DNA of 14,009 bases from an uncultured Eubacteriales bacterium (GCA_902492015.1 CABUJR010000026.1:1-14009), one strand, 5' to 3'; counted from the first letter of the stretch, positions 1 through 7,017 are shown. The notes: generated by a model from the sequence alone, not told the origin. Program-made: numbers and translations.

Positions 1-64
1 TATAATTACAAAAGTTTATTATTATAGAAATTTATAATTACAAAAATTTATTATTATTAAAATT
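1..64. repeat. Two 32-nt tandem direct repeats
   Basis: Positions 1-32 and 33-64 are adjacent copies of one AT-rich 32-nt unit that begins TATAATTACAAAA. I count three mismatches (29 of 32 identical). A further partial match to the second half of the unit seems to continue into about 59-75, inside the last codons of the DUF2953 gene, whose stop codon (57-59) lies in the second copy. The array may continue beyond the window edge. There is no spacer structure, so it is not a CRISPR array. Simple slippage in AT-rich DNA is the likeliest origin. Confidence 0.7.
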
Positions 65-830
65 TATTATTTATAGCAGTTACTCGTTTATTTATATATT
101 TGACTTTGTTTAGAATTTTAAAACCATCTATACTTCTTTTAAAAATTTGTTGCACTAATTCTTTTGATTTTTGTTTATTGATAATTTCCTTTTCTTTTAC
201 TAGTTTCTTATATTCATAAACAAATTCTAAAATATTAAACATACTGAAAGATATATCAGATTCTAAATCTAATTTAAAACTATCAAAGTTTAAATAAATT
301 GGAGTAATTTTATATTGAAATTTATTTATATTATATTTTCTATTATTTAAATTGTTTTTTAACAAAATAGAAATAATGGTAGACAAAAAACATATAATAA
401 AAGATGTAATAATTGAATTTTCAGTACTTATTGTTAAATTCAAATTCAAAGAATCAAATCTAGGCTTTATTTTTTTTAAACTAATTTTTGAAGGATTTTC
501 TTTGATTAATTTATATAATTCGTAAATCTTTCTGTAAATATCTATTCTATCTGTAATGTTATATTTTTTAAAAACCTTTTCATAATCTATCTTTATTTTT
601 AAAATTTCAAAATAATTTTTATAAAGTTTTACACTAAAAATTTTAATATATTTAAAAATATATATTTGCAATTTTATATTCATTTTTTCTAGATGTACTT
701 CTGTTAATTTTCTATTTATACTATTAGCATTTATTTTTTCTATTTTCAGTGTTATATTAGAAAATAAAAATCCTATTAGCAATACTTCTACAATCATTAT
801 AAGAAAAAGAATAATCAAAGCAACTTCCAT
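57..830 (-). CDS. DUF2953 (YtfI-like) membrane-associated protein
   Basis: This 257-residue protein fits the DUF2953 family, found mainly in spore-forming Firmicutes and typified by B. subtilis YtfI, which is encoded next to the sporulation/germination gene ytfJ (gerW). It starts with a hydrophobic segment (about residues 4-26) and has a second one (about 140-158). The second lies between a beta-rich stretch (128-136, LNLNLTIS) and a segment of the form ITPIYLNF (175-182); that order is the family's most recognisable feature. The start is supported by a TAGGAGA Shine-Dalgarno 9 nt upstream. In clostridial genomes this gene often follows scpA and scpB; here a cell-wall-binding gene precedes it and no promoter of its own is obvious in 831-902. 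Its molecular function is unknown. Family assignment is from pattern recognition and is fairly but not fully secure; K, I and N richness reflects the low GC. Confidence 0.7.
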   Translation of the reverse strand: MEVALIILFLIMIVEVLLIGFLFSNITLKIEKINANSINRKLTEVHLEKMNIKLQIYIFKYIKIFSVKLYKNYFEILKIKIDYEKVFKKYNITDRIDIYRKIYELYKLIKENPSKISLKKIKPRFDSLNLNLTISTENSIITSFIICFLSTIISILLKNNLNNRKYNINKFQYKITPIYLNFDSFKLDLESDISFSMFNILEFVYEYKKLVKEKEIINKQKSKELVQQIFKRSIDGFKILNKVKYINKRVTAINNKF

Positions 831-902
831 AAAATTTTGTCTCCTACTTAATATTACTTTTATTCTTTCCTTTTATAAATTATTTATTCCTAAAAATGGA
901 AA

Positions 903-926
903 GACGGTCCTACAGATAGGACCGTC
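903..926 (-). terminator. Intrinsic terminator of the cell-wall-binding gene
   Basis: There is a perfect 9-bp inverted repeat, GACGGTCCT / AGGACCGTC, with a 6-nt loop. On the minus strand it is followed by TTTCCATTTTT, a moderately U-rich tail. It begins 22 bp after the stop codon of the cell-wall-binding gene. Its GC-rich stem contrasts with the AT-rich stems of the host-like genes nearby, which fits the view that gene and terminator arrived together. Confidence 0.85.
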
Positions 927-948
927 CTTCGAAACTATTACTTTTTAT

Positions 949-2358
949 TTACCAGAGCATTGCACCACTCTCGTTAAAGTAATGCCAAACTCCATCAATA
1001 CAATAATTGCCTGTTACCATAGTCGCTGTTGCCGGCTCCAGATAGTATGTCACTCCACTCAAAGTTATCCAGCCTTTTTGATGACTTCCTGAATTGGGTT
1101 CAATGTATTTCCAGCCATTCTGGTATATCCAACCTGTCTGCAAAATGCCATTACTCTGCATGTAAAAGTCCACCAAACCATCTGCTGACCTTACAAACAT
1201 ATTTGTTGCCATGTTTCCTCCTGGATGGAAATAGTACCAACTATTTCCTACTTTTCTCCATCCTCTTGCCATGGCGCCAGACTCAGTAAGATAATACTTG
1301 TTCATGTTCCAGTCAAACCAACCAGTTTTCATCTTTCCATCGCTTTCCAGATAATACCAATTACTCCCATCATCATACCAAGTAGCTCTTAACATAGCTC
1401 CACTTCCGCTAAATAAATACCAATGGTTTGAAATATATTGCCATCCTGTAACCATTCTACCATCAGGCATAAAATAATATCTTTGACCATTAATATCTTT
1501 AAACTCATTCCTAGCGTACTGACCATCGTTATCATACCAATACCAAATACCATTTATGAGTTGCCATGTATTTCTGGTATAGCCATACTCAGGCTTATTT
1601 GGAGTTGGTTTTGGGCCATAAGGATCAAAATCAATTTCATCCCAATCCCAAAAGCAGTCTGATTCTGCATAGTCGGAAGCCTTAAGATAAGATTTTGCTT
1701 TGTCTTTTGGTACTGCTTTTACTTTTACATACACATTATCTCTTTCAAAGTAATATGTTGTTTTAAGATATGGAGTAAGGTCATAATTTGTAGAAGTGAT
1801 TTCCTCTGCAACAGTTTCTCTGTTATTTCCACGATAAATTTTAACTGTATAAGTTACATCACCACTTACTTTAGACCATCTAACCCTTCCAGGTTTACTA
1901 CTGGTTCCGTCCCAATACACTTCTTCTGGTGCATCAAGTATTCCTCTAACTTTGTAATTAAAGGTCAGCTCAATATTACCATCTTCTGTGTATTTATGAG
2001 ACTTATATTCGCCATTTTGAATAGTAAAGTCCCGTTTGGAAAATGAATCATCAAAAACGTATCCTTCGTTGGACACAACCTTTACTGTTACCTTTACAGT
2101 ATCACCTGGGTTGCATTCTGATACTTTCCTATCCCAAACAATAGTATCTATTGGAATAGTGTATCGTCCGCTTGAGCCAGATTCAACTGTTGGATTTTCC
2201 AAGTTTTCCTGTTCCCAGTCATTCTTCTCTGTTTTTACAGAAACCTTAGAAATCTCCGTTGCTGCAAACGCCACAACAACATTGGTTGACATGAGCAAGC
2301 ACATAGTTGCTACAAAAGCCAACAAGTTAATGAGTAACCGTCTCGAATTTCCCCTCAT
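949..2358 (-). CDS. Secreted protein with C-terminal cell-wall/choline-binding repeats
   Basis: This 469-residue protein is predicted to be exported and held on the cell surface. It has a signal peptide (positively charged MRGNSRR, hydrophobic core about 8-30, likely cleavage after AFA at 32). Next comes a beta-rich region (about 34-140, unrecognised), then a probable fibronectin-III-like domain (about 140-220, with WSKVSGDVTYTVKIYR). A Pro-rich linker (249-258) leads to about nine aromatic repeats of roughly 20 residues (264-469), with motifs such as GWQYISNHWYLF and SWYYFHPGGNM. These are CW_binding_1-type repeats, known to bind choline or glucans on cell-wall polymers. No catalytic domain is recognised. 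Start choice: an upstream in-frame TTG at 2385 would translate through the Shine-Dalgarno; the ATG at 2358 has AAAGGAG 7 nt upstream. It has its own promoter and terminator. GC is visibly higher than in the flanking genes, suggesting horizontal transfer. Confidence 0.9.
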   Translation of the reverse strand: MRGNSRRLLINLLAFVATMCLLMSTNVVVAFAATEISKVSVKTEKNDWEQENLENPTVESGSSGRYTIPIDTIVWDRKVSECNPGDTVKVTVKVVSNEGYVFDDSFSKRDFTIQNGEYKSHKYTEDGNIELTFNYKVRGILDAPEEVYWDGTSSKPGRVRWSKVSGDVTYTVKIYRGNNRETVAEEITSTNYDLTPYLKTTYYFERDNVYVKVKAVPKDKAKSYLKASDYAESDCFWDWDEIDFDPYGPKPTPNKPEYGYTRNTWQLINGIWYWYDNDGQYARNEFKDINGQRYYFMPDGRMVTGWQYISNHWYLFSGSGAMLRATWYDDGSNWYYLESDGKMKTGWFDWNMNKYYLTESGAMARGWRKVGNSWYYFHPGGNMATNMFVRSADGLVDFYMQSNGILQTGWIYQNGWKYIEPNSGSHQKGWITLSGVTYYLEPATATMVTGNYCIDGVWHYFNESGAMLW

Positions 2359-2365
2359 AGAAATT

Positions 2366-2372
2366 CTCCTTT
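2366..2372 (-). promoter_or_regulatory. Shine-Dalgarno fixing the start of the cell-wall-binding gene
   Basis: AAAGGAG on the minus strand lies 7 nt before the ATG at 2356-2358. It sits inside the nine-codon upstream extension that a TTG start at 2385 would give. That makes the extension (MPPKERRIS) very unlikely and puts the signal peptide at the N-terminus. Confidence 0.85.
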
Positions 2373-2418
2373 CTTTAGGTGGCAATTCTGCCGTTCTTAA
2401 TACATCTGTTACGAAAAC

Positions 2419-2447
2419 ATTTTACCATATTATGTAAATAAAGTCAA
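2419..2447 (-). promoter_or_regulatory. Sigma-A-type promoter of the cell-wall-binding gene
   Basis: On the minus strand: TTGACT (-35, 2442-2447), a 17-bp spacer, and TAAAAT (-10, 2419-2424), preceded by TGG, an extended -10 motif. It lies between the scpA terminator and the start codon, giving a leader of about 55 nt. The gene can therefore be expressed independently of the recA-scpA cluster. Confidence 0.75.
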
Positions 2448-2464
2448 TCATGCTAATATGTAAA

Positions 2465-2488
2465 AAAGTACTGATTTTACAGTACTTT
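2465..2488 (-). terminator. Intrinsic terminator overlapping the scpA stop codon
   Basis: A 9-bp perfect stem, AAAGTACTG / CAGTACTTT, with a 6-nt loop is followed on the minus strand by a T run (TTTTT then ACATATT). The scpA stop codon (2487-2489) overlaps the 5' arm. This ends the recA-side cluster and separates scpA transcriptionally from everything downstream. Confidence 0.85.
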
Positions 2489-3251
2489 AATCTTGTTTTT
2501 CTCTTTTCTTTTTTGAAACTACAATATCTCCAAAGATTTGTTCTTGCTCTGCTATTATTTTATTTCTTCTACTCAATTCTAAAACCCCTGAAAAAGCTGT
2601 AACCACTTCTGATTTTGATTTCTCATTTAAAGAAAACAATTTATTAAATACAAATTTAGGTCTCTTTACCAATTCTCTAAATATATCTTTTACTTTTTCA
2701 GCAACTGTATATGTATCAAAAACAGCAATATTCTCTATATTTTTTGCATTTTCATTTTTCTTATCTTCATTTCTTTTTATTAAATTTTTATATTTGTTAA
2801 CAATATCATCCATACAAAATTCTTTTTCTAAAGTTTGTTTTGGAAGCTCTACCTTATCTGGTAATTTATAAAATCTTTTTGAATAAATTTGTATTCTCTC
2901 TTTAAATAACTTGCTAATTTCTTTATATTTTTTATACTCTAAAATTCTTCTTAATAATTCTTCTTCTGTTAATTCAGCTTCCTCTTCTACTTCTTTTGGT
3001 AATAAACCTTTAGATTTTATTAAAAGCAAAGTTGATGCCATCACTAAAAATTCACTTGCTATTTCTAAATTCAATTTTTCTTGCTCTTTTATATACTGAA
3101 TATATTGGTCTGTAATATCTGAAATACTTACTTTATATATATCCATTTTATTTTTATCTATTAAATAACATAATAAATCTAAAGGACCTTCAAAATTATC
3201 TAATTTTAATTCATATTTATTTGATTCTAACGAAATTACCTTTTTTTTCAT
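2487..3251 (-). CDS. scpA: Segregation and condensation protein A (kleisin)
   Basis: ScpA is the kleisin subunit of the bacterial SMC-ScpA-ScpB condensin, which compacts and helps segregate the chromosome. At 254 residues it has normal family length. The diagnostic N-terminal SMC-neck-binding segment is clear: LDNFEGPLDLLCYLI (about 17-31), then IYKVSISDITDQYI and EFLVMASTLLLIKSKGLLP (about 67-85). An acidic stretch (EVEEEAELTEEELL) and a variable linker follow. The C-terminal winged-helix segment includes FSGVLELSRRNKI (about 220-232). The start has a GGAAG-type ribosome-binding site, and the gene begins 27 nt after recX, so the two are probably co-transcribed. A terminator overlaps its stop codon. 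The usual partner gene scpB, which commonly follows directly, is absent here; a secreted cell-wall-binding gene sits downstream instead. Confidence 0.95.
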   Translation of the reverse strand: MKKKVISLESNKYELKLDNFEGPLDLLCYLIDKNKMDIYKVSISDITDQYIQYIKEQEKLNLEIASEFLVMASTLLLIKSKGLLPKEVEEEAELTEEELLRRILEYKKYKEISKLFKERIQIYSKRFYKLPDKVELPKQTLEKEFCMDDIVNKYKNLIKRNEDKKNENAKNIENIAVFDTYTVAEKVKDIFRELVKRPKFVFNKLFSLNEKSKSEVVTAFSGVLELSRRNKIIAEQEQIFGDIVVSKKKREKQD

Positions 3252-3278
3252 AACTACTTCCTACTATCTTGTATGTCA

Positions 3279-3737
3279 TCAAATGCAATATTCACACATT
3301 CTCCGCATATATCCTTTTTTATATAAATACTCTCTTATTACTTTTTCTTCTTGACTTTGAATCTTCTTAAATATTATAGCTTTAGCAGAAGATATTTCAT
3401 ATTCTATCATAGTTTCTTTATTTTCGCAAATATATTCATCAACAAGGCTTTTATTAACTCCTTTTTGAGATATTTTATAAACAATTTCTTTTATAGACAT
3501 TTTTTTTAATGCAATAAATTCTTTTACTGCTCTTTCTATATAGTCTTTATCATTTATGTAGTTTTGTTCTTTAAAATATTCTATTGCATCTTCTAACATA
3601 TTTTCATCTTCATCTATAAATTTTTGCCTTATTTCTGCTTCTGTTCTTTTTTTATATAAGATATATTTAAGTATTTTATTTCTTAATTTCTCTATTTTTT
3701 CTGCTTCTTCAAATTTTTCTTTACTAGTAAATTCCAT
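3279..3737 (-). CDS. recX: Regulatory protein RecX
   Basis: RecX binds RecA and modulates its filaments and recombinase activity in the cytoplasm. The 152-residue product is at the short end of the family. Typical features are the first three-helix repeat with ILKYILYKKRTEAEIRQKF (about 23-41), then YFKEQNYINDKDYIERAVKEF (54-74) and the second repeat with MSIKEIVYKISQKGV (80-94). The last repeat (about 113-152) is shorter and ends in a Cys-containing MRRMCEYCI. The ribosome-binding site is weak (AGGAAA about 10 nt upstream). It lies 22 nt after the mazG-like gene and 27 nt before scpA. recX is commonly linked to recA; here one gene intervenes, and RecX probably shares the SOS-controlled recA transcript if readthrough past the hairpin at 4136-4165 occurs. 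Confidence 0.9.
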   Translation of the reverse strand: MEFTSKEKFEEAEKIEKLRNKILKYILYKKRTEAEIRQKFIDEDENMLEDAIEYFKEQNYINDKDYIERAVKEFIALKKMSIKEIVYKISQKGVNKSLVDEYICENKETMIEYEISSAKAIIFKKIQSQEEKVIREYLYKKGYMRRMCEYCI

Positions 3738-3759
3738 AATATTATTTTCCTATTTTTAT

Positions 3760-4110
3760 TTATTTCCAAGTTCTCTTTTGATTTATTTCTTCTTTATCTT
3801 TAAAAGCTTGAAACAAATCTGTATCTGTTGCTACACATAAACATACAATATAATTAAACACATCAGCTATTTCTTTATCTAGGTTTTGAGTTCTTGTAGC
3901 TTTTTCATCTACTTTTATATGTGTTGATTTTCTAACTTCTTTAGCTAGTTCACCTAGTTCTTCTGTTAAAAGTAGCATTATATCTTGTGGTGTTTCATTA
4001 TCAAATCCTCTTGAGATTATCATTTTTTTCATATAATCTTGAATATCTTTTAAACTAGATTTTTCATTTATTTTTTTAAACTCTTCTTCTAAATTTATTT
4101 TCTCATCCAT
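3760..4110 (-). CDS. MazG-like nucleotide pyrophosphohydrolase
   Basis: The 116-residue single-domain protein belongs to the MazG/all-alpha NTP pyrophosphohydrolase superfamily, which hydrolyses (d)NTPs to the monophosphate and pyrophosphate. The metal-binding signature is intact: EELGE with the pair E51/E54, then 25 residues later E80-I-A-D83, giving the ExxE...ExxD pattern. The C-terminal KRTWK is also usual for short MazG-like proteins. It is far shorter than two-domain E. coli MazG, so substrate cannot be inferred. The start has AGGAG 6 nt upstream. It sits between recA and recX, suggesting a role in cleaning the nucleotide pool alongside DNA repair; that link is inference from position only. 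Confidence 0.85.
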   Translation of the reverse strand: MDEKINLEEEFKKINEKSSLKDIQDYMKKMIISRGFDNETPQDIMLLLTEELGELAKEVRKSTHIKVDEKATRTQNLDKEIADVFNYIVCLCVATDTDLFQAFKDKEEINQKRTWK

Positions 4111-4135
4111 ATAAATCTCCTATTATATAAAATTA

Positions 4136-4165
4136 CTAACTACCAATAAAAATATTGATAGTTAG
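4136..4165 (-). terminator. Hairpin after recA (partial terminator or attenuator)
   Basis: On the minus strand a 12-bp stem, CTAACTATCAAT / ATTGGTAGTTAG with one G-U pair, closes a 6-nt loop 8 nt after the recA stop codon. It is followed by TAATTTTATAT, an interrupted U tract. This could end many recA transcripts while letting some read into the mazG-like gene and recX, which lack an obvious promoter of their own. Confidence 0.65.
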
Positions 4166-4173
4166 CGTTATAT

Positions 4174-5235
4174 TTATTCCTCTGGTTCTGTTTCTTGTTC
4201 TTCATCAGCTGATTCATCATCATCTACTAAAGCATTCTCAAAAGCTTTATTGAAATTATCTCTAACCTTCTTTTCTATCTCTTCCATAAATTGAGGATTT
4301 TCTAAAATATATTTTTTAACATTTTCACGACCTTGACCTATTTTATTTCCATTATAACTAAACCAAGAACCACTTTTTTCAATTATATCTAAGTTAACTG
4401 CTAAATCTAAAACACAACCTTCTTTTGAAATTCCTTTTCCATATATTATATCAAACTCAGCTTCTCTAAATGGAGGAGCAACTTTATTTTTTACTACTTT
4501 TACTCTTGTTCTATTTCCAACAACTGATCCATCTTGTTTAATAGATTCTATTCTCCTTATATCCATTCTAACTGAAGCATAATACTTTAATGCTCTACCA
4601 CCAGCTGTTGTTTCTGGATTTCCAAACATAACTCCAACTTTTTCTCTTAATTGATTTATAAATATTATTGTTGCATTTGTTTTATTAATTGTTCCTGCTA
4701 ATTTTCTTAAAGCTTGTGACATTAATCTTGCTTGTAAACCAACATGAGAATCACCCATATCTCCATCAATCTCAGCTTTTGGAACAAGTGCAGCAACTGA
4801 GTCTACTACTATAATATCTATTGCTCCACTTCTTATTAATGCTTCTGCTATCTCTAAAGCTTGTTCTCCTGTATCTGGTTGAGAAACTATTAAATTATCT
4901 ATATCTACACCAATTTTTTTAGCATAAGATGGGTCTAATGCATGTTCTGCATCTATAAAAGCAGCTTCTCCACCTTTTTTCTGAGCTTCTGCAACAGCAT
5001 GTAATGCAAGTGTTGTTTTACCAGAAGACTCTGGACCATATATTTCTATTATTCTTCCTCTTGGAATACCACCTATTCCTAAAGCTATATCTAAATTTAA
5101 TGCTCCTGTTGAAATTGCTTCAATATTCATTGATTTGTAATCTCCCAATTTCATAACAGAACCTTTTCCAAATTGTTTTTCTATTTGACTCATTGCAGCA
5201 TCTAATGCTTTTCTTTTTTCTTGATTGTCTCCCAT
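4174..5235 (-). CDS. recA: Recombinase RecA
   Basis: RecA forms ATP-dependent filaments on single-stranded DNA, catalyses strand exchange in homologous recombination and triggers LexA self-cleavage. The 353-residue product has normal length. Seen directly: Walker A GPESSGKT (67-74), the catalytic Glu in DAEHALDP (E97), Walker B IIVVDS (141-146), the DNA-binding loop regions around MGDSHVGLQARLMSQALRKL (160-179) and INQLREKVGVMFGNPETT (193-210), and an acidic C-terminal tail rich in D and E (about 338-353). The start has a perfect AGGAGG 5 nt upstream. Regulation is clear: a consensus promoter with a LexA-type box overlapping the start of transcription. A hairpin just after the stop may limit expression of the downstream genes. 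Confidence 0.99.
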   Translation of the reverse strand: MGDNQEKRKALDAAMSQIEKQFGKGSVMKLGDYKSMNIEAISTGALNLDIALGIGGIPRGRIIEIYGPESSGKTTLALHAVAEAQKKGGEAAFIDAEHALDPSYAKKIGVDIDNLIVSQPDTGEQALEIAEALIRSGAIDIIVVDSVAALVPKAEIDGDMGDSHVGLQARLMSQALRKLAGTINKTNATIIFINQLREKVGVMFGNPETTAGGRALKYYASVRMDIRRIESIKQDGSVVGNRTRVKVVKNKVAPPFREAEFDIIYGKGISKEGCVLDLAVNLDIIEKSGSWFSYNGNKIGQGRENVKKYILENPQFMEEIEKKVRDNFNKAFENALVDDDESADEEQETEPEE

Positions 5236-5256
5236 ATTTTCCTCCTAATTTTATTT

Positions 5257-5270
5257 AACAAATATTTGTT
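5257..5270. repeat. 14-bp perfect palindrome in the recA leader
   Basis: AACAAATATTTGTT reads the same on both strands. It lies between the recA promoter/LexA box and the Shine-Dalgarno, in the transcribed leader. It does not fit the LexA pattern (half-sites are 8 bp apart rather than 4), so it would be a different operator or chance in AT-rich DNA. Confidence 0.5.
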
Positions 5271-5274
5271 TGCA

Positions 5275-5286
5275 AAACTTATGTTC
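5275..5286 (-). promoter_or_regulatory. LexA (SOS) operator of recA
   Basis: GAACATAAGTTT on the minus strand matches the Gram-positive LexA operator form GAAC-N4-GTTY. It starts 2 nt after the -10 element, so bound LexA would cover the transcription start, the usual arrangement for an SOS-repressed recA. This is the only such box I noticed in the promoters read. Confidence 0.8.
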
Positions 5287-5288
5287 TT

Positions 5289-5316
5289 ATTATATCCTTA
5301 ATTTTTCTTTTGTCAA
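5289..5316 (-). promoter_or_regulatory. Consensus recA promoter
   Basis: Both hexamers are perfect on the minus strand: TTGACA (5311-5316) and TATAAT (5289-5294), with a 16-bp spacer. Such a strong promoter makes sense under LexA repression. It lies just after the solute-binding protein gene, so recA need not depend on readthrough. Confidence 0.85.
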
Positions 5317-5354
5317 TACTTTTTTATAATAATTTTATAAACTTTTATATTTGC

Positions 5355-6938
5355 TTACTGTCTATACCATTTTTCTATATTATGATAAATATTAAAGCAA
5401 TTTGCTGTTATATTATTTACTAAACTTTGGTTATAAATTATTGTTTCTGTATTCCTATAAAGCCCTATATATGGTGCTTCTTCTGCATATATATCATATA
5501 ATCTATCATAGTTTTCATATAAAACATTATCTTCTGTTGTATTTGATACAGCATTTATTATTTCAAATACCTCTTCATTATTATAATTTGCAATATTTCC
5601 GTTTGCAAAAAAAGTATTTACATTTGGACTAAATCCAACTCTTATACCTGTAATTGCTGCCTCATAATTTCCAGTATTTATTGCTTCAGCATAAGAATTA
5701 TATGGTAAATAATCTATATTTACTTGTACACCGAAACTCGCAAATTGATCCCTTATGATTTCTGCAACTCTAGTTCTTAATTCATCTTCACTATTAACTG
5801 CCAATCTAAAGCTTAAAGTTCTTGTTCCTGATTCATCTCTTTTTTGCCAATTATTAGCAGTTCTTTCCCAGCCTGCATTCATTAAAATTTGACTTGCCTG
5901 TCCTGTATCTATTTGTGTATTTAAATCTTTTGTATATAACCAAGAACCAAAATCTAAACTAAAATTAGAAGCTATATATCCTTCTCCTAAATTTCCAACC
6001 AAACTATTTCTATCAACAGCTAAACTTAAAGCTTTTCTAACCGCTGAATCTGAAAGAATTTCACTTGCTGTATTAAAAGCAATAAAATCATAATTTCTTG
6101 ATTTAAATTCTATTTTTTTATATCCTAAAGTTCCTATATAATCTTCTACATTATTAATTTTTATAGATAAAATATCTATTTCTCCATTTTTAAATGCAGT
6201 ATAAACTTCTCCAATAGTTCCATATAAATTAACATTAATTTCTGTTGCCATAGGCTTTCTTGAAGTATTCCAATAATATTCATTTGGCACTAATTTTATA
6301 ACATTTGTACTAACTTCAGAAATTCTAAACATTCCTGTACCAATTGGTAATTTTTCACTTGCTGCAAAATCTTCACCTTCATAATAATTTTTACACATTA
6401 TAGGAAATGTTAAATTATATTCAAAAAATGATACTGGCTCTGTTAAAATTATTTTTATTGTAGTACTATCAATTATTTGAGTATCTGCTATATATTTTAC
6501 ATTTTCTGAATATACAGGGCTAATTCCAGATTTTATTAAATCTATAGTATATTTAACATCTTCTGCTGTGAAATTACTTCTATCTTCCCATAAAACACCT
6601 TTTCTTAATTTTACAACATAAGTAACATCATCTGTTTTTGCAATTTCTTCTGCTAAACAATACTCTAATTTATAATTTGCATTTAAGGTTACTAATGGGT
6701 CATATATGATTTTTGTTATTTCTTGAACATTTCTATTGTTACTAACCAAAGGATTAAATTTATCAAGCTCTGCAATAGCAAATCTCAAATCTGTTTGAAT
6801 ATTAGTTAAAGTTGAAGTATGATCTAATGATTCTTCTTCTCCTTTTGTATTATTTTGAAATATTATATATGCTGTATAACCTATTAAAAATACTACAACA
6901 GCAGCAAAAATATACTTAAAAAAATTATTATTACTCAT
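5355..6938 (-). CDS. Membrane-anchored peptide-type extracellular solute-binding protein (SBP_bac_5)
   Basis: The 527-residue product has the features of family-5 solute-binding proteins, which deliver oligopeptides, nickel or other ligands to ABC importers. The body begins with a typical N-lobe (FAIAELDKFNPLVSNNRNVQ, 53-72; IIYDPLVTLN, 78-87), followed by VVKLRKGVLWEDRSNFTAEDVKYT, a hallmark of the family. Later segments such as VRKALSLAVDRNSLV and QASQILMNAGWE also fit. The N-terminus has one hydrophobic helix (about 7-27) but no lipobox Cys, so it is probably an uncleaved anchor or Sec signal rather than a lipoprotein. No permease or ATPase gene lies nearby, and the ligand is unknown. The Shine-Dalgarno (AAAGG) is about 10 nt upstream; no clear terminator follows before recA. 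Confidence 0.85.
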   Translation of the reverse strand: MSNNNFFKYIFAAVVVFLIGYTAYIIFQNNTKGEEESLDHTSTLTNIQTDLRFAIAELDKFNPLVSNNRNVQEITKIIYDPLVTLNANYKLEYCLAEEIAKTDDVTYVVKLRKGVLWEDRSNFTAEDVKYTIDLIKSGISPVYSENVKYIADTQIIDSTTIKIILTEPVSFFEYNLTFPIMCKNYYEGEDFAASEKLPIGTGMFRISEVSTNVIKLVPNEYYWNTSRKPMATEINVNLYGTIGEVYTAFKNGEIDILSIKINNVEDYIGTLGYKKIEFKSRNYDFIAFNTASEILSDSAVRKALSLAVDRNSLVGNLGEGYIASNFSLDFGSWLYTKDLNTQIDTGQASQILMNAGWERTANNWQKRDESGTRTLSFRLAVNSEDELRTRVAEIIRDQFASFGVQVNIDYLPYNSYAEAINTGNYEAAITGIRVGFSPNVNTFFANGNIANYNNEEVFEIINAVSNTTEDNVLYENYDRLYDIYAEEAPYIGLYRNTETIIYNQSLVNNITANCFNIYHNIEKWYRQ

Positions 6939-6964
6939 TTTTTCATTACCTTTCTACACGCACA

Positions 6965-6993
6965 ATAATATATTATTTTTTATCAATTTTCAA
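6965..6993 (-). promoter_or_regulatory. Possible promoter of the solute-binding protein gene
   Basis: On the minus strand TTGAAA (6988-6993), 17 bp, TATTAT (6965-6970). It lies between the spoVS terminator and the solute-binding gene, where a promoter is needed. The region is so AT-rich that alternative -10 choices exist. Confidence 0.45.
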
Positions 6994-7017
6994 GACTAAT
7001 ATTTGAGATAAATAAAA

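Noticed and set aside
1..64. CRISPR array
   Set aside because: The two 32-nt units are directly adjacent with no spacer between them and no cas genes are present.
2359..2385. Nine-residue extension of the cell-wall-binding protein from a TTG codon
   Set aside because: It contains the AAAGGAG Shine-Dalgarno of the internal ATG and would spoil the signal peptide's charged N-terminus.
1029..2437. Plus-strand open frames at 1029-1289, 1438-1662 and 2036-2437
   Set aside because: They lie antisense to the cell-wall-binding gene, show no family features and have low-complexity Ser/Ile/Leu-rich translations typical of shadow frames.
5318..5340. Terminator of the solute-binding protein gene
   Set aside because: A weak all-AT stem (TTTATAA/TTATAAA) exists but on the minus strand it is followed by A residues, not a U tract.
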